Positions 1-4,529 of a DNA stretch of 7,867 nt are shown here, one piece after another. A program made the translations under genes and the position numbers. The DNA comes from Verrucomicrobia bacterium 12-59-8 (GTDB lineage: Bacteria > Verrucomicrobiota > Verrucomicrobiae > Verrucomicrobiales > Verrucomicrobiaceae). Positions within the stretch are counted from its first letter, which is position 1. Every line of letters begins with the position of its first letter. A model generated the notes under the pieces. It had not been told where the DNA came from, searched no databases, and worked only from the letters and a program-made list of their open reading frames with translations. The stretch spans positions 1 through 7,867 of the forward strand of contig NCCR01000197.1 of NCBI GenBank assembly GCA_002279765.1, read 5' to 3'.

Positions 1-1
1 G

Positions 2-631
2 AAAAAAGGTTTGTGTGAATGGGCGGGACGTCTGGGTCTGCTGCTGACCCCGTCTGATCCCCCCACAAAAGTGGTGCGGGGAGGTCAGGAGCATGACATC
101 TACCACGAAGAATCCACGGATCGATACGTCAAAGTCACTCGTGATGGCATTTTCGGCCTCTCTCCAGGCATTGACCTTGCCTTGGTATCTTCAGACATGG
201 ACGCCCGGCGTTTCCATCTGTGGGAGGCATCGCCGATGGAGTATCTGGAGCGCCTGCACCTGCAAAACGAACTCGTGCCTGGTTTGAACAGCCTTGAGGG
301 AGTGATCATTCAAGGAGACGACATGGCGATTGTCTCCTCACAACCACGGTTTGAACTGGAGCCGGTCACCCAGCCCGAAATCGACGACTGGTTTGCAGCC
401 GAAGGCTTCGAAAAAGTTACGCGCTGTGGTTACTACCGTGCCAAGGACAACCTTGGCGTGTTCGATGCCCACACCAAAAACCTCGTGCGTTTCGAAAACA
501 CTCTGATCCCCTTTGACGTCATCCCCTGCCGGCCCGGGGGTGGCTTTTTGCAGTTCATTGCAGACACCTTGGCGGCAGGCCACCACGTGAAGGAAGTTCG
601 CACGGTCTCCACCTCGCCTCGGGGCTCATAA
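2..631 (+). CDS. Polyvalent-protein-type kinase-fold protein (5' partial)
   Basis: The reading frame is open to the left window edge, and the only start codon near it is a TTG at 11. The residues before the kinase motifs look like real protein, so the gene probably begins outside the window. Numbering from that TTG, a glycine-rich RGGQEHDIY stretch lies at residues 23-31 and a candidate ATP-binding Lys41 in YVKVT. SSQPRF follows at 109-114 and EGFEKV at 131-136. A catalytic-loop-like DAHTKN (Asp152, Asn157) and a PFDVIP ending (Asp169, in the DFG-aspartate position) complete the pattern. Motif order and the approximately 200-residue size match my recollection of the small Ser/Thr/Tyr kinase domain found in phage and plasmid polyvalent proteins. 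Substrate and role are unknown. It ends 47 bp before lpxI on the same strand. Assignment is by motif only; a degenerate, inactive kinase fold is possible. Confidence 0.6.
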   Translation, partial: KKGLCEWAGRLGLLLTPSDPPTKVVRGGQEHDIYHEESTDRYVKVTRDGIFGLSPGIDLALVSSDMDARRFHLWEASPMEYLERLHLQNELVPGLNSLEGVIIQGDDMAIVSSQPRFELEPVTQPEIDDWFAAEGFEKVTRCGYYRAKDNLGVFDAHTKNLVRFENTLIPFDVIPCRPGGGFLQFIADTLAAGHHVKEVRTVSTSPRGS

Positions 632-678
632 CCGTTGAACATCCGCTCGCCTGCGTCCAAGATCGGCGTCTTGACTGA

Positions 679-1497
679 ATGACCGCTACGAACCTCGACA
701 CCATCGCCCTCATTGCTGGAAACGGCATTTACCCGGAAACCTTTGTGGCTGCGGCGCGGAACGCTGGGGTGAAGAGGCTGGTGGCGGCGGCGTTTATGAA
801 TGAGACGAAGCCGGAGCTGGCAGGGATGGTGGATGCCATCGAGTGGTTTCGTGTGGGGCAGCTTGGGAAGATGATCTCCTTTTTCAAAAAGCAGGGCGTG
901 ACGCAGACGGTGATGGTGGGGCAGATCGCGCCGAAGAACCTCTTCGATCTGCGGCCTGATTTCCGCACGCTGATCATGATGGCGAAGCTTAAGCAGCGGA
1001 ATGCCGAGACGCTGTTTGGGGGCATCGCCAACGAAATGGCGAAGGACGGCATCACCCTGCTGCCTGCGACCACTTTTCTCGAAGACCTGATGCCCGGCCC
1101 TGGGCATGTCGCAGGGCCACAAATCAAGAAACGGCGTCAGGAGGATGCCGAATACGGATTCAAAATCGCCAAGGAAAGCAGCCGGCTCGACATCGGGCAG
1201 ACGGTGGTGGTGAAAAACGGCACCGTGCTGGCTGTGGAGGCCTTTGAAGGCACCAATGAGGCGGTCAAACGGGGGGGAGCCCTCGGACGTGGCGGCGCGA
1301 CGATGGTCAAGGTCTCCAAGCCGAATCAGGACATGCGCTTTGATGTGCCGGTGGTGGGACCGGAAACGATCCGTACCGCAGCGGCTGCCGGGGTTGATTT
1401 GATCGCTGTAGAGGCAGGCATGACACTGCTGCTAGGGCGGGAGGAAGTTTTCAGGCTCTGTCAGGAGGCCAAAGTGACCCTCCTGGCGCTGGCGTGA
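679..1497 (+). CDS. lpxI: UDP-2,3-diacylglucosamine pyrophosphatase LpxI
   Basis: A 272-residue protein, the usual length of LpxI. In the family this cytoplasmic enzyme hydrolyses UDP-2,3-diacylglucosamine to lipid X (2,3-diacylglucosamine 1-phosphate) and UMP, replacing LpxH in lipid A synthesis. The N-terminal domain opens with IALIAGNGIYPE (residues 9-20) and runs through FRVGQLGKMI (57-66) and VMVGQI (78-83). The C-terminal DUF1009-type domain contains AFEGTNEAVKRGG (188-200), GRGGATMVK (203-211) and DMRFDVPVVGPETI (218-231). The last motif includes the aspartates that correspond to the catalytic region of Caulobacter LpxI. VEAGMTLLL follows near the end. A TGA lies in frame directly before the ATG, so the start cannot lie further upstream. 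No Shine-Dalgarno sequence precedes it. The gene implies an outer membrane with lipid A. No clear intrinsic terminator was seen after it. Confidence 0.93.
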   Translation: MTATNLDTIALIAGNGIYPETFVAAARNAGVKRLVAAAFMNETKPELAGMVDAIEWFRVGQLGKMISFFKKQGVTQTVMVGQIAPKNLFDLRPDFRTLIMMAKLKQRNAETLFGGIANEMAKDGITLLPATTFLEDLMPGPGHVAGPQIKKRRQEDAEYGFKIAKESSRLDIGQTVVVKNGTVLAVEAFEGTNEAVKRGGALGRGGATMVKVSKPNQDMRFDVPVVGPETIRTAAAAGVDLIAVEAGMTLLLGREEVFRLCQEAKVTLLALA

Positions 1498-1542
1498 TTT
1501 TTCCCTACGCCTGTCACCACGTCGTGGACGGCTAAATTCTTA

Positions 1543-1573
1543 TCTCGTATTTCAGACCGCGTTTGGGTCTAAT
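1543..1573 (+). promoter_or_regulatory. Conserved upstream block of prepilin unit 1
   Basis: This 31-nt block begins TCTCGTATTTCAG and ends TTGGGTCTAAT. It matches 25 of 31 positions with the block at 2606-2636, and both end exactly 68 nt before their ATG. Further matches downstream are ATTCCG and ATAACAT (1606-1612), shifted by one base between the copies. Conservation at fixed distance before paralogous genes suggests a promoter or activator region. I cannot assign -35 and -10 boxes with confidence, and no sigma-54 type GG/GC consensus was seen. Simple retention from the duplication is an alternative explanation. Confidence 0.45.
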
Positions 1574-1585
1574 GGCGGTGGATAG

Positions 1586-1597
1586 CGGAATATTCCG
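1586..1597. promoter_or_regulatory. 12-bp perfect palindrome, candidate operator
   Basis: CGGAATATTCCG is a perfect palindrome 44 bp before the ATG of the first prepilin-like gene. The corresponding stretch before the second gene (2648-2659, CGATTAATTCCG) keeps the right half but breaks the symmetry. It could be a dimeric regulator site specific to the first copy. A chance palindrome in AT-rich leader DNA cannot be excluded. Confidence 0.2.
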
Positions 1598-1641
1598 TTA
1601 TTCACATAACATAATAAAACAAAGATAAACAAACGCATAAA

Positions 1642-2460
1642 ATGAAAACGAAACGAAACCATGCCTTCACTCTGATCGAGTTGTTGGTGGTCATCACAAT
1701 CATCGCGATTCTCGCGGGATTGGCGGTGCCCACCTACAACCTCATCCAGAGGATGGCCAATCAGACACGCGGCGTCAACAACGCCAGACAGATCATCCTC
1801 GCGATGAAACTGTTCTCAAAGGACCACAACAGCCAGTATCCCGACTCGGTGTCCAATCCGCTGACCGGGAGCCTCGCACAGAACGCCAATGACGCCTTCC
1901 GGCTCATGATCCAGGAAAAGATCGTGACGGATGAGCGCATCTTCGGCTGCCCCGGCGGATTCACTCCGGATGGCAACATCGGTCAGCGCCCCAACTGCGG
2001 CAATGCCTTGATGCCCGGTGAAAACCACTGGGCCATGACGGCCGGACAGACGGACACTGCGGAGGGCAACATGCCCCTCGTGTATGAAAACACCGCCTCC
2101 CTCAGCTGGCCTCCGCTTTGGAATGCGGATGCCGCAGGTCAGATCGCACCCGGTCGCGCCTGGTCGGGTGGCAAGATCATCATTGGCCGCAATGATGGCA
2201 GCGTCGCGGTGGAGACTCTGGCGGGGCAAAAAGGCATGGTCGGCCCCCAGATCATGACTGGTGGCATGAACCTGTTTACCCAGGCCTCCGAAGGCATGCC
2301 GCAGCGCATATTGCAGGTGCTTTATGGCAATGTCGGTATTCTTGATCCAGTTGTGACTCCCACCCACCTCCCTCCTGCTGTCTTCGGTGCTGCCCCCCTC
2401 CCCGGTGGAATGCCCGGCACCCCTCCGGTTCCCGGTGGCTTGCCTCCTTCGGGACTGTAA
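1642..2460 (+). CDS. Type IV prepilin/pseudopilin-like protein, copy 1
   Basis: A 272-residue protein with a class III (prepilin-type) leader: short basic MKTKRNHA, then FTLIE at residues 9-13 and a hydrophobic helix through about residue 30. Prepilin peptidase would cleave between Ala8 and Phe9 and methylate the Phe; Glu13 is the conserved +5 glutamate. The body includes GVNNARQIILAMK (44-56), NSQYPDS (63-69), DERIFGCPGG (97-106), MPGENHW (124-130), SWPPLWNAD (155-163) and IIIGRNDGSVAVE (179-191). The NDGSV motif recalls the DG motif of the pseudopilin-like proteins common in Planctomycetes, Verrucomicrobia and Lentisphaerae. Cysteines are at 103 and 119. From about residue 238 the tail is rich in Pro and Gly. 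No assembly ATPase, platform protein or peptidase gene is nearby, so the machinery would be elsewhere. The leader is A-rich without a Shine-Dalgarno sequence. The exact role (pilus, type II secretion or surface protein) is unknown. Confidence 0.88.
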   Translation: MKTKRNHAFTLIELLVVITIIAILAGLAVPTYNLIQRMANQTRGVNNARQIILAMKLFSKDHNSQYPDSVSNPLTGSLAQNANDAFRLMIQEKIVTDERIFGCPGGFTPDGNIGQRPNCGNALMPGENHWAMTAGQTDTAEGNMPLVYENTASLSWPPLWNADAAGQIAPGRAWSGGKIIIGRNDGSVAVETLAGQKGMVGPQIMTGGMNLFTQASEGMPQRILQVLYGNVGILDPVVTPTHLPPAVFGAAPLPGGMPGTPPVPGGLPPSGL

Positions 2461-2488
2461 TCAGTCATTGCGTCTAGAGACACTCCAC

Positions 2489-2519
2489 GCCGCCGGATGC
2501 ACCCCATCCGGCGGCTTTT
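2489..2519 (+). terminator. Intrinsic terminator after prepilin copy 1
   Basis: An 11-bp perfect GC-rich stem, GCCGCCGGATG (2489-2499) pairing with CATCCGGCGGC (2505-2515), closes a 5-nt loop and is followed by TTTT. It lies 28 nt after the stop codon. It should separate transcription of this gene from the next copy and so suggests that each copy has its own promoter. Confidence 0.88.
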
Positions 2520-2605
2520 CTGTACTCTGGTTTGCAGGCAACTAGCGCACCTTTCCTAGCAGCTTCTAGGAGTTTACCCCCTCACCTCGGATGGCGTCAT
2601 TTTTT

Positions 2606-2636
2606 TCTCGCATTTCAGCGCTTGGTTGGGTCTAAT
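2606..2636 (+). promoter_or_regulatory. Conserved upstream block of prepilin unit 2
   Basis: This block begins TCTCGCATTTCAG and ends TTGGGTCTAAT, and is the counterpart of 1543-1573 with the same 68-nt distance to the ATG. ATTCCG and ATAACAT (2668-2674) recur downstream. Because a strong terminator lies between the two genes, a promoter in 2520-2704 is expected, and this is the best conserved candidate region. Exact promoter boxes are not resolved. Confidence 0.45.
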
Positions 2637-2704
2637 CAGAGGGTGCCCGATTAATTCCGGTGTCCGAATAACATCATAACCAACCCAAAAAACATAAACC
2701 TCCA

Positions 2705-3565
2705 ATGAAAACGAAACGAAACCAAGCCTTCACTCTGATCGAGCTGTTGGTGGTGATCACGATCATCGCCATTCTCGCGAGCCTGGCCGTGCCCGCCTTC
2801 ACCATGGTCCAGACCCAAGGCAATCAGATGAAAGGTGTCAACAACTGCAAGCAGATCATCCTCTCGCTCAAGCAGTTCTCCAAAGACAACAACAGCCAGT
2901 ATCCCGACTCGGTAGCCAACCCGCTGACAGGAAGCCTCGCTCAGAGCGCCAATGACGCCTTCCGGTTCATGATCCAGGAACAGATCGTGACCGATGAGCG
3001 CATCTTCGGTTGCCCCGCCGGTCTGAACCCTGACAACAACATCGGTCAGGCCCCCAACTATGGTAATGCCCTGATGCCCGGTGAAAACCACTGGGCGATG
3101 ACCGGCAACCAGACGGATACCACCGTGGGCAACATGCCCATCGTGTTTGAAAACCCTTCCTCCATAAGCTGGCCTCCGCTGTGGAATGCAGACGTGGCGG
3201 GCCAGATCCAGCCCGGCCGTACCTGGCCTGGCGGCAAGATCATCATCGGTCGCAACGACGGCAGCGTGGCGGTTGAAGCTCTGGCTGGAAAAAGAGGCTC
3301 GGTCGGCCCCAAAATCATGGCTGGCGGCTTCAACTTGTTCACCCAAGCCTCACAGGGCATCCCGCAGCGCATTTTGCCGGTGGTTTATGGCAACAATACC
3401 ATGGGTGGCGGGGTCGGTACCGGTGGCGGAGTGAATCCCAATGGCCCTCCTCCTGCCTTTGGCTCACCAATCGGCGGTGGACTGCCAGACGGCGCCCCTC
3501 CGGCTCCGTTTGGTGGTGGCGCTCCTGGCGGTGGCGGCCTGCCACCTTCGCCTCTGGGCCAGTAA
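2705..3565 (+). CDS. Type IV prepilin/pseudopilin-like protein, copy 2
   Basis: A 286-residue paralogue of the preceding gene. Hand alignment gives about 178 identities over the first 230 residues, without gaps. The leader is MKTKRNQA with predicted cleavage between Ala8 and Phe9, then FTLIELLVV and a helix to about residue 30. Shared body motifs include NSQYPDS (63-69), DERIFGCP (97-104), MPGENHW (124-130) and GRNDGSVAV (182-190). Two local differences stand out. Residues 31-40, just after the membrane helix, are nearly all changed. Cysteines are at 48 and 103 rather than 103 and 119. From residue 231 the tail is Gly/Pro-rich with GGG runs (MGGGVGTGGG, APFGGGAPGGGG) and differs from copy 1. 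It has its own upstream block and terminator. No Shine-Dalgarno sequence precedes the ATG (ACCTCCA instead). The two products may be alternative or co-assembled minor subunits; this is inference. Confidence 0.88.
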   Translation: MKTKRNQAFTLIELLVVITIIAILASLAVPAFTMVQTQGNQMKGVNNCKQIILSLKQFSKDNNSQYPDSVANPLTGSLAQSANDAFRFMIQEQIVTDERIFGCPAGLNPDNNIGQAPNYGNALMPGENHWAMTGNQTDTTVGNMPIVFENPSSISWPPLWNADVAGQIQPGRTWPGGKIIIGRNDGSVAVEALAGKRGSVGPKIMAGGFNLFTQASQGIPQRILPVVYGNNTMGGGVGTGGGVNPNGPPPAFGSPIGGGLPDGAPPAPFGGGAPGGGGLPPSPLGQ

Positions 3566-3587
3566 TTTAGCCTAAAGACAATCTGTG

Positions 3588-3619
3588 CCGCCGGATGTGC
3601 TCCATCCGGCGGTTTTTTT
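3588..3619 (+). terminator. Intrinsic terminator after prepilin copy 2
   Basis: A 10-bp perfect stem, CCGCCGGATG (3588-3597) pairing with CATCCGGCGG (3603-3612), has a 5-nt TGCTC loop and is followed by seven T residues. It lies 22 nt after the stop codon. The stem is the same as in the terminator after copy 1, with a different loop and a better T tract. Confidence 0.92.
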
Positions 3620-3696
3620 GTGCCTTGTTCAAAGGTTTGCAGGCAAACCACTTGACCCTTTCCCGGCATCTTCGATTACTGTAGCCTGATGAGTTT

Positions 3697-3720
3697 GCAG
3701 GCTGCTCATGCGCAGCCTGC
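3697..3720 (+). other. Hairpin in the leader of the amidase gene
   Basis: GCAGGCTGC (3697-3705) and GCAGCCTGC (3712-3720) form a perfect 9-bp inverted repeat with a 6-nt loop, ending 18 nt before the amidase ATG. No T run follows, so it is not a standard terminator. If transcribed it would put a stable hairpin just upstream of the translation start. A regulatory role is possible but not shown. Confidence 0.4.
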
Positions 3721-3738
3721 CGTCACCTCCCGAATCAC

Positions 3739-4374
3739 ATGCCGACTTTCACTCTCCCTCGCCATGCATTGAAACACCTGTTCTCAAGGGCGTGCTGGGT
3801 CGCGATGGCGGTGTTGCTGCTGACGAGCACGGCGCAGGCCTTCGATACGGTCATTCTTGATCCGGGCCATGGTGCCCATGACCGGGGTGCAGCCATCGGC
3901 TATGTCTATGAGAAGCATCTAGCGCTGGACACAGCACGCCGGGTGGAACAACTGCTCAAAAAGGAAGGCCTGAAGGTCATCATGTCTCGCAGCCGAGACG
4001 TCTTCATTCCGCTTCATGACCGCTCCGCGCTGGGCAACAGCAAAGGCAACGCCATCTTCGTCAGCATCCATTACAACTACAACCGGGGAGGCAGTGGTGC
4101 TGGCGCGGAGACCTACTACCACTTTTCTTCGAGCTACATGCTCGCGGCCTACATCCAAGCCTATCTAGTGCAGCGCACCAACATGATCAATCGTGGCGTT
4201 AAGAGCGCCGGGTTTCACGTCATCCGTGCCACCACGAAAAACCCCGCAGTACTCGTCGAATGCGGCTTCGTCAGCAACTCCAGCGAGCGCGCCCGCATGC
4301 TGACCGGTGAGTATCGCGCCAAGATCGCCGAAGGCATCGCCCAGGGCATCATTGCATTCAAGAAAGCGAAGTGA
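3739..4374 (+). CDS. Secreted N-acetylmuramoyl-L-alanine amidase (Amidase_3)
   Basis: A 211-residue zinc amidase that in this family cleaves the bond between N-acetylmuramic acid and the L-alanine of the stem peptide. Residues 1-34 form a Sec signal peptide: basic start, hydrophobic VAMAVLLLTS, and a likely cut after TAQA. The catalytic domain fills the rest. DPGHGAHDRGA (41-51) supplies His44, YEKH supplies Glu58, SIHYN supplies His111 as zinc ligands, and VLVECGFVSN (171-180) supplies catalytic Glu174. SRSRD (83-87) and the DRSALGN helix (94-100) are also typical. There is no AMIN, SPOR or LysM targeting domain, so it is a minimal enzyme, probably periplasmic, used in cell separation or wall turnover. 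It lies about 120 bp after the second prepilin terminator and has its own leader without a Shine-Dalgarno sequence. Which AmiA/B/C paralogue it corresponds to cannot be said. Confidence 0.92.
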   Translation: MPTFTLPRHALKHLFSRACWVAMAVLLLTSTAQAFDTVILDPGHGAHDRGAAIGYVYEKHLALDTARRVEQLLKKEGLKVIMSRSRDVFIPLHDRSALGNSKGNAIFVSIHYNYNRGGSGAGAETYYHFSSSYMLAAYIQAYLVQRTNMINRGVKSAGFHVIRATTKNPAVLVECGFVSNSSERARMLTGEYRAKIAEGIAQGIIAFKKAK

Positions 4375-4491
4375 CTTCATGCCCCCATTGGAGGCGGAGG
4401 CCGTGCCAGAAAACTGGAATGATGAAGCCCCCAAAGCTGTAACAGCACGCGTTCCAGCAATTCCCACGTAGTGCCGAAGGTTCATCGACTG

Positions 4492-4514
4492 CGGGCGGGC
4501 GTCCCAGCCCGTTT
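4492..4514 (+). terminator. Weak candidate terminator after the amidase gene
   Basis: CGGGCGGG (4492-4499) can pair with CCC-A-GCCCG (4503-4511) around a 3-nt loop with one bulged A, followed by only three T residues. It is 117 nt past the amidase stop codon, in the convergent gap before the ccsA stop. Orientation suits the amidase and not the minus-strand gene. Nothing else was seen in this gap. Confidence 0.22.
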
Positions 4515-4529
4515 CTCACGGCCTTTCGC

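Larger units (their letters stand above)
1543..2566 (+). repeat. Tandem duplication, unit 1 (upstream block, gene, terminator)
   Basis: Unit 1 of a direct tandem duplication whose partner is 2606-3673; the offset measured at the upstream blocks and the ATGs is 1,063 bp. Similarity starts at the upstream block and runs through the coding region and terminator. It continues into a downstream flank sharing GGTTTGCAGGCAA (2529-2541 and 3634-3646) and CCTTTCC. The boundaries are judged by eye. Confidence 0.75.
2606..3673 (+). repeat. Tandem duplication, unit 2 (upstream block, gene, terminator)
   Basis: Second unit of the tandem duplication described for 1543-2566. The two units are separated by only about 40 bp. 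It is slightly longer, mainly because the coding tail after residue 230 is 14 residues longer and unrelated in sequence. Terminator stem and the GGTTTGCAGGCAA flank are retained. Confidence 0.75.

Noticed and set aside
433..1122. A 229-codon minus-strand open frame over the kinase-like gene and lpxI
   Set aside because: It crosses two genes supported by clear motifs and its translation is rich in His, Arg and Pro without recognisable motifs. It is a shadow frame of GC-rich coding DNA.
1517..1527. CCACG/CGTGG repeat after lpxI considered as its terminator
   Set aside because: The loop is too small for the full stem and no T run follows, so it does not qualify as an intrinsic terminator.
1554..1570. 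Inverted repeat AGACC/GGTCT in the first upstream block
   Set aside because: The pairing is not preserved in the second copy, where the left arm is changed, so a conserved hairpin is not supported.
1816..3346. Long minus-strand open frames opposite both prepilin genes (1816-2367 and 2651-3346), similar to each other
   Set aside because: Their similarity follows from the duplication of the sense genes, and they end or start at different points. The sense frame has the pilin leader and independent terminators.
1543..3673. Tandem repeat considered as a mobile element or integron-like cassette array
   Set aside because: There is no transposase or integrase, no terminal inverted repeats and no attC-like site. 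Ordinary tandem duplication explains it.
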